From positions 1,745 through 15,047 of the forward strand of contig DIZT01000091.1 of the NCBI GenBank assembly GCA_002427975.1: a DNA stretch of 13,303 nt. The letters run 5' to 3'. Positions 8,137 through 13,303 of the stretch are shown one piece after another. The DNA is from Micrococcaceae bacterium UBA6021 (GTDB lineage: Bacteria; Actinomycetota; Actinomycetes; Actinomycetales; Micrococcaceae). Positions within the stretch are counted from its first letter, which is position 1; each line of letters begins with the position of its first letter. A program made the translations under genes and the position numbers. The notes beneath the pieces are model-generated. The model was not told the DNA's origin and ran no database searches. It saw nothing but the letters and a program-made list of their open reading frames with translations.

Positions 8137-10875
8137 GTGGCATCACTTATCGAAAAACTTCTCCGCACGGGTGACAAAAAAACCCTGCGGCAACTGCGGA
8201 ACTATGCCGACTCCATTAATGCTCTCGAAGACTCGTTCAAAACCTTTACGGATGCGGAGCTGCGCGAGGAAACCGACCGCCTCCGCGCCCGCCACCAGGA
8301 CGGGGAGAAGCTGGACGATCTCCTCCCGGAGGCCTTTGCCGCCGTCCGCGAGGCCTCATCCCGCACCCTGGGCATGCGTCACTTCGACGTCCAGCTCATG
8401 GGTGGCGCCGCCCTCCACCTGGGCAACATCGCCGAAATGAAGACCGGTGAAGGCAAGACCCTCGTGGCCACCGCGCCTGCCTACCTCAACGCCCTGACCG
8501 GCACTGGCGTCCACGTCATCACCGTGAACGACTACCTCGCCGAATACCAGTCGGACCTCATGGGCAGGGTCTACCGTTTCCTCGGCCTGACCAGCGGTTG
8601 CATCCTTTCCAACCAGGATCCCTCGGTGCGCCGGCAACAGTACGCCGCGGACATCACGTACGGCACCAATAACGAATTCGGCTTTGACTACCTCCGCGAC
8701 AACATGGCGTGGGACAAAACAGAACTGGTCCAGCGCGGCCACCACTTCGCCATCGTCGATGAGGTCGACTCCATCCTCATCGATGAGGCCCGGACCCCGC
8801 TCATCATTTCCGGCCCCGCCCAGGGCGACACCAACCGGTGGTACAGCGAATTTGCCAAGGTGGTGCAGCGCCTGAAGCTGGGTGAGGACTACGAGGCGGA
8901 CGAGAAGAAGCGCACCGTCGGCGTCCTTGAGGGCGGCATCGAAAAGGTGGAGGACTACCTGGGCATCCAGAACCTCTATGAATCCGCGAACACCCCGCTC
9001 ATCGGGTTCCTGAACAACGCCATCAAGGCCAAGGAACTGTTCAAGCGGGACAAGGACTACGTCATCCTCGACGGCGAAGTGCTGATCGTTGACGAACACA
9101 CTGGCCGCATTCTGGCCGGGCGCCGCTACAACGAGGGCATGCACCAGGCCATCGAGGCCAAGGAAGCCGTGGAGATCAAGGCCGAAAACCAGACCCTGGC
9201 CACGGTGACGCTCCAGAACTACTTCCGCATGTACGCCAAACTGTCAGGCATGACCGGCACGGCCGAGACTGAGGCCGCCGAGTTCATGGGCACGTACAAG
9301 CTCGGCGTAGTGGCCATCCCCACCAACCGGGACATGACGCGGCTCGACCAGTCGGACCTGGTGTTCAAGAACGAAAAGGTGAAGTTCGACGCCGTCGTGA
9401 AGGACATTGCCGAGCGTCACGAAAAGGGCCAGCCGGTCCTCGTGGGTACCACGAGCGTCGAAAAGAGCGAATACCTCTCCGGCCTCCTGGGCAAGGAAGG
9501 CATCAGGCACGAGGTCCTCAACGCCAAAAACCACGCCCGTGAAGCCGCCATCGTCGCGCAGGCCGGACGCAAGGATGCTGTCACCGTGGCCACCAACATG
9601 GCAGGCCGAGGCACTGACATCATGCTGGGCGGCAACGCCGAGTTCACCGCGGTGGCCGAGCTTGCCAAGCGCGGGCTGGACCCGGAAGAGAATTCCGACG
9701 AGTACGAGGCCGCATGGCCGGCTGCCCTGGAGGCCGCCAAGCAGTCCGTCAAGGACGAACACGAGGAAGTGCTGGACCTCGGCGGCCTGTACGTCCTGGG
9801 CACTGAGCGGCACGAATCCCGCCGCATCGACAACCAGCTCCGTGGCCGTTCCGGACGCCAGGGCGACCCCGGCGAATCCCGCTTCTACCTCTCCCTGACC
9901 GATGACCTGATGCGGCTCTTCAACTCCGGCGCGGCCGAACGGCTGATGAACAGCTCCGTCCCGGATGATGTGGCGCTGGAATCCAAACTCGTCTCGCGGG
10001 CCATCGCCTCTGCCCAGGGCCAGGTTGAAGGCCGCAATGCCGAGCAGCGCAAGAACGTCCTGAAATACGACGACGTCCTGAACCGCCAGCGCGAAGCCAT
10101 CTACGGTGACCGCCGCCGGATCCTGGAAGGCGACGACCTCCACGAGAAGGTGCAGTTCTTCGTCGAGGACACCATCGTCGCCCTGATCGACTCCGCCACG
10201 GCCGAAGGAAACGGCGACGACTGGGACTACACCCAGCTGTGGACCAACCTGAAGACGCTCTACCCCGTCAGCGTCACAGCCGAGGAAATCATCGACGAAG
10301 CCGGTGGCAAGTCCAGGCTCACCGTTGAGTTCCTCAAGGAGGAGCTCCTCTCCGACGCCCGCGTGGTTTACCAGACCCGGGAGGAGACCATCGGTTCAGA
10401 GAGCATGCGCGAGCTGGAACGCCGCGTGGTGCTGTCGGTCATTGGGCGTAAGTGGCAGGAACACCTCTACGAGATGGACTACCTGAAGGAAGGCATCGGC
10501 CTGCGGGCCATGGCCCAGCGTGACCCGCTCGTGGAATACCAGCGCGAGGGCTTCACCATGTTCCAGTCCATGATGGAGGCCATCCGCGAGGAAAGCGTTG
10601 GCTTCCTGTTCAACCTTGAAGTGGAGGTCACTCCAGCCCAGGATGTGGTGGTGGCCGACGCCGCCGGCGGCCACACCGAGCACGTCGAGCCGCAGATCCA
10701 CGCGGCCGGCCTGGAAGCGCCTGAGAAGCCAGCCCAGCTGCAGTACACGGCTCCCGGCGAGGACGGCGCTACCCAGACGCGTGTTGAGGCCCGCTCCTCC
10801 TCCAGGTCCGGCAACCCGGCCAAGGCTGCAGCGCAGGACGCCACCAAGCGTCCGGCCAAGAAAAAGCGCCGCTGA
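8137..10875 (+). CDS. secA: Preprotein translocase ATPase SecA (SecA1)
   Basis: The gene encodes the 912-residue motor ATPase of the Sec pathway, which binds preproteins and drives them through SecYEG at the cytoplasmic membrane. Walker A is MKTGEGKT at residues 101-108, Walker B/DEAD-like VDEVDSIL has D208 and E209, and [14 protein letters not shown] and [13 protein letters not shown] are the conserved helicase-type motifs of NBD2. Scaffold and wing domains fill the C-terminal third ([20 protein letters not shown]). The usual C-terminal SEC-C zinc motif is absent; the tail instead ends in a Lys/Arg-rich segment, as in other actinobacterial SecA1 proteins. GTG 8137 is chosen from the family N-terminus ([20 protein letters not shown]) and GGGAG about 9 nt upstream. 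Size and completeness argue for the housekeeping SecA1 rather than the shorter accessory SecA2. It converges with the next minus-strand gene. Confidence 0.98.
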   Translation: MASLIEKLLRTGDKKTLRQLRNYADSINALEDSFKTFTDAELREETDRLRARHQDGEKLDDLLPEAFAAVREASSRTLGMRHFDVQLMGGAALHLGNIAEMKTGEGKTLVATAPAYLNALTGTGVHVITVNDYLAEYQSDLMGRVYRFLGLTSGCILSNQDPSVRRQQYAADITYGTNNEFGFDYLRDNMAWDKTELVQRGHHFAIVDEVDSILIDEARTPLIISGPAQGDTNRWYSEFAKVVQRLKLGEDYEADEKKRTVGVLEGGIEKVEDYLGIQNLYESANTPLIGFLNNAIKAKELFKRDKDYVILDGEVLIVDEHTGRILAGRRYNEGMHQAIEAKEAVEIKAENQTLATVTLQNYFRMYAKLSGMTGTAETEAAEFMGTYKLGVVAIPTNRDMTRLDQSDLVFKNEKVKFDAVVKDIAERHEKGQPVLVGTTSVEKSEYLSGLLGKEGIRHEVLNAKNHAREAAIVAQAGRKDAVTVATNMAGRGTDIMLGGNAEFTAVAELAKRGLDPEENSDEYEAAWPAALEAAKQSVKDEHEEVLDLGGLYVLGTERHESRRIDNQLRGRSGRQGDPGESRFYLSLTDDLMRLFNSGAAERLMNSSVPDDVALESKLVSRAIASAQGQVEGRNAEQRKNVLKYDDVLNRQREAIYGDRRRILEGDDLHEKVQFFVEDTIVALIDSATAEGNGDDWDYTQLWTNLKTLYPVSVTAEEIIDEAGGKSRLTVEFLKEELLSDARVVYQTREETIGSESMRELERRVVLSVIGRKWQEHLYEMDYLKEGIGLRAMAQRDPLVEYQREGFTMFQSMMEAIREESVGFLFNLEVEVTPAQDVVVADAAGGHTEHVEPQIHAAGLEAPEKPAQLQYTAPGEDGATQTRVEARSSSRSGNPAKAAAQDATKRPAKKKRR

Positions 10876-10884
10876 CCGGTCAGC
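10871..10884. other. Perfect palindrome joining two convergent stop codons
   Basis: GCTGACCGGTCAGC is a perfect 14-bp palindrome. It contains the TGA stop of secA on the plus strand and the TGA stop of the Rv3235-family gene on the minus strand, which are separated by only 4 bp (CCGG). In RNA it could fold as a 5-bp stem with a 4-nt loop on either transcript. No T-run follows on either strand, so any termination role would be weak or Rho-assisted. Confidence 0.5.
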
Positions 10885-11347
10885 CGACCATAAATTCGGT
10901 GACCCGCCAAACCTGGTTGCTGCGTTCAAGCCGGACCGCCACGGCCCGCGCGCGGACATCGTCAACCACCACGGCGCTTGCCTCATAAATGCCGGGAGCC
11001 ACCTCGCAGGCACGGACGGAGCGCACCACGGAGTTTTTGTGCAGCCGGGCCAGGGACGGCGAGTCGGAGCGGGCCTGTTCGCGACGGATCAGGGCTGCGC
11101 GGTGCTGCAGCAGGGCGAGGCAGCGCGGATCCAGGCGGCGGGCAAGCTGGTGGATCGGCCGGATCCCGGCCAGGACCTCCATGGCCGCCTGCACAGTGCT
11201 GCGGGTCATGGCAAGGATCTCGGAGGTCTCGTCTGCTGCACGCAGCGGCGTCACCGGTGCGGTGGTGCCACGGAAAGGAACCTGGCGGACTGCAGCCGCG
11301 GGACGCGGGTTGGCCCGGGCGGAGCGGATCGGCGTAACTGCGTTCAT
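10880..11347 (-). CDS. Rv3235-family protein (DUF6459 type)
   Basis: The 155-residue protein has a Pro/Arg/Ala-rich N-terminal tail (about residues 1-35) and a conserved C-terminal domain: ARRLDPRCLALLQHRAAL, then RSVRACEVAPGIYEASAVVV and the closing WRVTEFMVG. This matches the pattern of the actinobacterial Rv3235 family, whose function is unknown. No signal peptide or membrane helix is visible, so it is probably cytoplasmic. ATG 11347 is supported by AAGGGGA upstream. It begins 35 bp after the LysM gene and very likely shares its transcript. The pairing of an envelope LysM protein with an Rv3235-type protein downstream of secA suggests a linked envelope role, but that is inference. Its stop lies 4 bp from that of convergent secA. 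Confidence 0.75.
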   Translation of the reverse strand: MNAVTPIRSARANPRPAAAVRQVPFRGTTAPVTPLRAADETSEILAMTRSTVQAAMEVLAGIRPIHQLARRLDPRCLALLQHRAALIRREQARSDSPSLARLHKNSVVRSVRACEVAPGIYEASAVVVDDVRARAVAVRLERSNQVWRVTEFMVG

Positions 11348-11382
11348 GGGAATCCCCTTGGTTGTGAGCTGATGAATGTCGG

Positions 11383-12183
11383 CTAGGCCGTAGAAGGTGC
11401 TTTCAAAATCTGCCCGGGCAGCAGGACGTCGGGGTTTTCGCCGATCCGGGACTTATTGGCCTCGTACCAGCGCGGCCAGTGGATGGCGACGTCGACATCC
11501 GAGGCCGCCGGACCCAAGTGGCGGGATGCGATGTCCCACAGTGTGTCGCCTGCCAGCACCGTGACCTCACCCGGCGGCGGCGGGCCCTGGTCAGCGCGGA
11601 CGGGTTGGGCCGCCATCAGGCCGGGATCGGCGACCGGCGGGCTGGGGCGCCAGTCGGGCCGGACCGCTGCCGCCGGAACTTGGCTGGCCGTGGGGGACCA
11701 CTGGACCTGGATGGCCATGTCCTGGACTGCTGCGTCCTGTACCGCCACCTGCTTGACTGCCAACTCATGTACCGCCACTTCCTGGGTAGGCACCCAGGCC
11801 GGTCCGGCCGGCGGTACGGCCGCGTGAGCCAGCGGTGCCGACAGCAGCTGCACCGACAGTGCGGCCACGGCGAGCCGCCGCATAAACGCGGGGCAGCACT
11901 TGCCCGCCGTGGCGGCGGCGCGGCCCCTCCCGCACCTGTCAAGAACGGCAGCCGCTGACGCCAGAACCATCGAGAATATCCACCAGGCGACGATCGCCAG
12001 GCCCGCAGTAACCGCCACGGCACCCAGCAGGTCATCGACGTCGGGGCCTTGCCGGCGGGCTGCGGACAGCTGCCACCGATCCACCATGCCCCCGCCGGCA
12101 ACGCAGAGAAAGAATCCCAACAGGAGGATGGACACGGCCACGACCGCGTCTGCGCGGAGCCCACGTGCTGTACCAACCATCAT
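11383..12183 (-). CDS. Membrane-anchored LysM-domain protein
   Basis: The gene encodes a 266-residue envelope protein. Hydrophobic segments lie at about residues 12-32, 52-78 and 102-121; the third ends in APLAHAAVPP, which resembles a signal peptidase I site. Residues 136-160 form five tandem five-residue units (see repeat entry). A Pro-rich linker follows, and the C-terminus (about 206-262) is a LysM peptidoglycan-binding domain: VTVLAGDTLWDIASRHLG, then WPRWYEANKSRIG and LLPGQILKAP. The LysM domain should be outside, touching the wall. ATG 12183 has ACAGGA just upstream; an ATG follows immediately at 12180. The upstream region carries a helically phased TTTGATG repeat, a probable control element. 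It is the first gene of a likely two-gene unit with the Rv3235-family gene. No hydrolase domain is visible, so it is a wall-binding or scaffold protein rather than an enzyme. Confidence 0.82.
   Translation of the reverse strand: MMVGTARGLRADAVVAVSILLLGFFLCVAGGGMVDRWQLSAARRQGPDVDDLLGAVAVTAGLAIVAWWIFSMVLASAAAVLDRCGRGRAAATAGKCCPAFMRRLAVAALSVQLLSAPLAHAAVPPAGPAWVPTQEVAVHELAVKQVAVQDAAVQDMAIQVQWSPTASQVPAAAVRPDWRPSPPVADPGLMAAQPVRADQGPPPPGEVTVLAGDTLWDIASRHLGPAASDVDVAIHWPRWYEANKSRIGENPDVLLPGQILKAPSTA
11704..11778 (-). repeat. Coding tandem repeat, five units of five residues
   Basis: Within the LysM protein, residues 136-160 read VAVHE, LAVKQ, VAVQD, AAVQD, MAIQV. The consensus is x-A-V-Q-D with a 15-bp DNA period, and the element TGTACCGCCAC recurs 30 bp apart at 11738 and 11768 on the plus strand. 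It is not the usual A(D/N)Lxx pentapeptide-repeat consensus. Such a segment could form a short beta-strand stack or extended spacer between membrane and LysM domain. Confidence 0.55.
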
Positions 12184-12200
12184 GGTGTTCCTGTCTCATT

Positions 12201-12247
12201 TTTGATGCAGTTTGATGCAGTTTGATGAATCTAGGATCAGTTTGACG
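12201..12247. repeat. 10-bp phased TTTGATGCAG direct repeats, candidate operator
   Basis: TTTGATGCAG occurs at 12201 and 12211, TTTGATGAAT at 12221 and TTTGACGTAG at 12241; the 12231 position of the register is degenerate. The spacing is exactly one helical turn (10, 10, 20 bp). The array lies 18 to 64 bp upstream of the LysM start and overlaps a weak minus-strand -10 box (TAGATT, 12233-12228), an arrangement that suits repression. The same unit recurs at 13286-13295. The repeats are seen; the operator role is inferred. Confidence 0.6.
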
Positions 12248-12294
12248 TAGGCGTGTTGGATTTGTCCAGAGACTGGAGGGAAGTTGTTGGCGAA

Positions 12295-12331
12295 TTGACC
12301 GCGAATGAAGCGGCACCCTACGCTTGGCCCC
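12295..12331 (+). promoter_or_regulatory. Promoter for a leaderless mRNA
   Basis: TTGACC (12295-12300) and TACGCT (12319-12324) form a -35/-10 pair with an 18-bp spacer. The ATG at 12332 lies 7 nt past the -10 box, exactly where transcription should start, so the mRNA would begin at or next to the start codon. There is no Shine-Dalgarno sequence in front of this ATG, which fits. Leaderless mRNAs are common in actinobacteria. Confidence 0.55.
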
Positions 12332-12904
12332 ATGCGATGGGATGCCCTGTTCAGTGATATTGAGGCCCAGTTTGCCGAGGGGGAGCGGCTGGCCGTCGAC
12401 GCCGAGATCTCAGAGCGGGCCAGAGCGGAAACCGCCGCCGTTGCCCTGGGTGACAGGCTGCGGGGTTCCCTGAACAGCCACGTGTCCGTGCACCTGGCGT
12501 GCGGGCGCGTCTTCGAGGGAATCCTCAGCCATGCCGGGGCCGACGCCCTGGTCCTGAACGAACTGCGTCACCAGGTCCTGGTCCCGTATGGGGCGGTGGC
12601 GCGCTACGCCGGCTTGGGGCGGGTTTCCGTGGCCGAGGCTTCGCAGGTACGGCGCCGGATCGGGTTAGCGCATGCCCTGCGGGGCCTCGCGCGGGACAGG
12701 GCCGAACTTGCGGTGACGCTGCGCCACGTGCCGGAACGGGACAGCGGGCTGGCCGGTGTCATCGACAGAGTGGGCAGTGATTTCTTTGACCTGGCATTGG
12801 TGACTCCCGGGGAGGCCCGGCGTGCCTCGCAGGTCCGGCAGGTTGCCACGGTGCCCTTTGAAGCGCTGGGCGCCATCCGGTCATCGAGCGCCGGGGAGCT
12901 GTAG
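12332..12904 (+). CDS. Conserved actinobacterial protein of unknown function, possible Sm-like duplication
   Basis: The 190-residue protein begins MRWDALFSDIEAQ, a start I associate with a conserved but uncharacterised actinobacterial family. Residues 10-44 are a charged, Ala/Glu/Arg-rich helix. Two stretches then resemble each other: residues 51-93 (GILSHAGAD then VLVPYGAV) and 126-183 (GVIDRVGSD then ATVPFEAL). Each has the G-x-I/V-x-x-x-G-x-D turn and the VP(Y/F)xA(V/L) strand expected of a small Sm/Lsm-like or PRC-like beta-barrel; this fold guess is inference. A helical linker (about 100-125) separates them. No signal peptide, membrane helix or catalytic motif is seen. I start at ATG 12332 because a promoter places transcription start there; ATG 12305 is in frame but would lie inside the promoter and has no ribosome site. 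Function is not assigned. Confidence 0.7.
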   Translation: MRWDALFSDIEAQFAEGERLAVDAEISERARAETAAVALGDRLRGSLNSHVSVHLACGRVFEGILSHAGADALVLNELRHQVLVPYGAVARYAGLGRVSVAEASQVRRRIGLAHALRGLARDRAELAVTLRHVPERDSGLAGVIDRVGSDFFDLALVTPGEARRASQVRQVATVPFEALGAIRSSSAGEL

Positions 12905-12914
12905 CCGCGGGCCG

Positions 12915-12976
12915 GAGTTTTTGTCCAGATAATCGGGTTTTCCGGCCTGTTGAGGTGATTATCTGGACAGAAACTC
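12915..12976. repeat. Long inverted repeat, 20-bp arms, between convergent genes
   Basis: The left arm (12915-12934) and right arm (12957-12976) are inverse complements over 20 bp with one mismatch; the inner 13 bp (TGTCCAGATAATC against GATTATCTGGACA) are perfect. The loop is 22 nt. It starts 11 bp after the stop of the plus-strand unknown gene and sits before the end of the minus-strand HTH gene. The T-run lies at the outer 5' side of the left arm and an A-rich stretch at the outer 3' side of the right arm, the reverse of an intrinsic terminator. It may be a dispersed palindromic element, a Rho-independent-like transcript end of unusual form, or a protein-binding site. Confidence 0.75.
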
Positions 12977-12988
12977 AGTGGACCCGGG

Positions 12989-13025
12989 TCCAGGCCGGTA
13001 GCGGCGGCGGACGCCCGGGCCTGGA
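12989..13025 (-). other. GC-rich hairpin after the HTH gene
   Basis: TCCAGGCC (12989-12996) and GGCCTGGA (13018-13025) are inverse complements and enclose a 21-nt GC-rich spacer; two more pairs can form past one bulged G. The hairpin begins immediately after the stop codon of the minus-strand HTH gene. No T-run follows, so it would be at best a U-less terminator or an mRNA 3'-end stabiliser. A perfect 10-bp palindrome, GACCCGGGTC, abuts it at 12981-12990. Confidence 0.4.
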
Positions 13026-13241
13026 TCAGCCCTGTTTGGCCTTGGCTTCCTGGATCATGCGGCTGGCCTCCGCGTAACGCTCTTCGATGTATTGCTCAAG
13101 CATCTTTTCCTCGACGCGCCACTGCCCTCGGCCACCCACCTGGATGGCTTTCAGCTCTCCGCTGCGGACCAGGGCATAGGCCGCCGGCGAGTTGATCTGC
13201 AGCTGTTCAGCGACATCGGCGAGAGTGAGGAATCTGGGCAT
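13026..13241 (-). CDS. Small helix-turn-helix DNA-binding protein (excisionase/MerR-like, HTH_17)
   Basis: The 71-residue protein consists almost wholly of a winged helix-turn-helix of the excisionase/MerR type: MPRFLTLADVAEQLQI (helix 1-2), NSPAAYALVRSGELKAIQV (recognition helix and wing) and GGRGQWRVEEKMLEQYIEER, then a charged C-terminal helix rich in Ala, Lys and Glu. Similar one-domain proteins include phage excisionases and the actinobacterial developmental regulator BldC, which oligomerises head to tail on direct repeats. No phage gene is nearby, so a chromosomal regulator is more likely than an excisionase. ATG 13241 is chosen because the domain begins there; an in-frame GTG at 13286 would add 15 residues unlike the family. 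Ribosome site is weak (TGGA). A CAGTTTGATG unit lies 45 bp upstream. Regulatory targets are inferred only. Confidence 0.8.
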   Translation of the reverse strand: MPRFLTLADVAEQLQINSPAAYALVRSGELKAIQVGGRGQWRVEEKMLEQYIEERYAEASRMIQEAKAKQG

Positions 13242-13278
13242 AGTTCCATTTTGCCATTGACGGTGCCATCTAGCGCGG

Positions 13279-13287
13279 TTATCCACA
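13279..13287 (+). other. Perfect DnaA-box-like sequence
   Basis: TTATCCACA matches the strict E. coli DnaA-box consensus. It lies 38 bp upstream of the HTH start and overlaps the CAGTTTGATG unit by two bases. A single box could make the HTH promoter responsive to DnaA, but one 9-mer may occur by chance and no cluster of boxes is visible. Confidence 0.3.
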
Positions 13288-13303
13288 GTTTGATGTTGTT
13301 TGG
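13286..13303. repeat. CAGTTTGATG unit upstream of the HTH gene
   Basis: CAGTTTGATG at 13286-13295 is identical to the unit repeated at 12208-12227 and has the same orientation relative to its downstream minus-strand gene. A second TTTG begins at 13299, 10 bp after the first at 13289, so the phased array may continue beyond the window edge. Confidence 0.45.

Noticed and set aside
8356..9144. Long minus-strand open frame opposite secA, and similar ones opposite mtrB (1971-2777, 2090-3040) and the glycosylase gene (7007-8146)
   Set aside because: High-GC genes produce long open frames on the opposite strand; the translations have no recognisable family features and the plus-strand genes are certain.
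12305..12331. ATG 12305 as the start of the unknown gene
   Set aside because: It would lie between the -35 and -10 boxes and has no ribosome-binding site; the conserved-looking N-terminus begins at 12332.
12915..12976. The long inverted repeat as an ordinary bidirectional intrinsic terminator
   Set aside because: A bidirectional terminator needs A-rich DNA before the stem and a T-run after it; here the T-run comes first and the A-rich stretch last, and no T-run follows on either strand.
13026..13241. Phage excisionase and a nearby integrated element
   Set aside because: No integrase, phage gene, tRNA or att-like direct repeat is present in the window; a chromosomal BldC-like regulator fits better.
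13242..13286. In-frame GTG 13286 as the start of the HTH gene
   Set aside because: The 15 extra residues do not look like part of the HTH family and the GTG overlaps the DnaA-box and repeat sequences; it cannot be fully excluded.
13279..13287. Replication origin near the right edge
   Set aside because: Only one DnaA-box match is present, there is no AT-rich unwinding region, and no dnaA, dnaN or parAB genes are nearby.

Overview
The window is a high-GC actinobacterial chromosomal segment. Gene order and protein sequences (mtrA-mtrB-lpqB-comF-hpf-secA, then Rv3235-family and LysM genes) point to the Micrococcaceae, most likely an Arthrobacter/Pseudarthrobacter-type organism. The genus is inferred from gene order and sequence style, not from a database match. 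No rRNA, tRNA, CRISPR array or transposase gene was seen.

Layout. (1) 1-547, minus strand: 5' part of a proline/glycine/glutamine-rich multi-pass membrane protein that runs off the left edge. (2) 548-679: divergent control region with a perfect 14-bp palindrome. (3) 680-4894, plus strand: mtrA, mtrB and lpqB, tightly packed (mtrA/mtrB overlap about 29 bp, mtrB/lpqB overlap 4 bp). They encode the response regulator, sensor kinase and accessory lipoprotein that couple cell-wall and division state to transcription. (4) 4940-5920: comF-type phosphoribosyltransferase. (5) 6066-6791: long-form ribosome hibernation factor with its own likely promoter. (6) 6824-8089: AlkX/YcaQ-like crosslink-repair glycosylase with a QxD motif. 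(7) 8137-10875: secA, the essential export ATPase. (8) 10880-12183, minus strand: a two-gene unit, a membrane-anchored LysM protein followed by an Rv3235-family protein. It converges on secA with only 4 bp between stop codons. (9) 12332-12904, plus strand: conserved protein of unknown function, probably made from a leaderless mRNA. (10) 12905-13025: an intergenic region holding a striking 20-bp-arm inverted repeat and a second GC-rich hairpin. (11) 13026-13241, minus strand: a 71-residue excisionase/MerR-type helix-turn-helix protein.

The left two thirds is conserved core genome concerned with the envelope (MtrAB-LpqB, SecA) and with stress and translation (HPF). The right third is the less understood part. 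A 10-bp unit, CAGTTTGATG, is repeated in register with the DNA helix upstream of the LysM gene. The same unit recurs, in the same orientation, upstream of the small HTH gene, where the repeat may continue past the window edge. I infer a local regulatory circuit in which the HTH protein binds this repeat and controls itself and the LysM/Rv3235 unit. The repeats are seen; the binding is a hypothesis.
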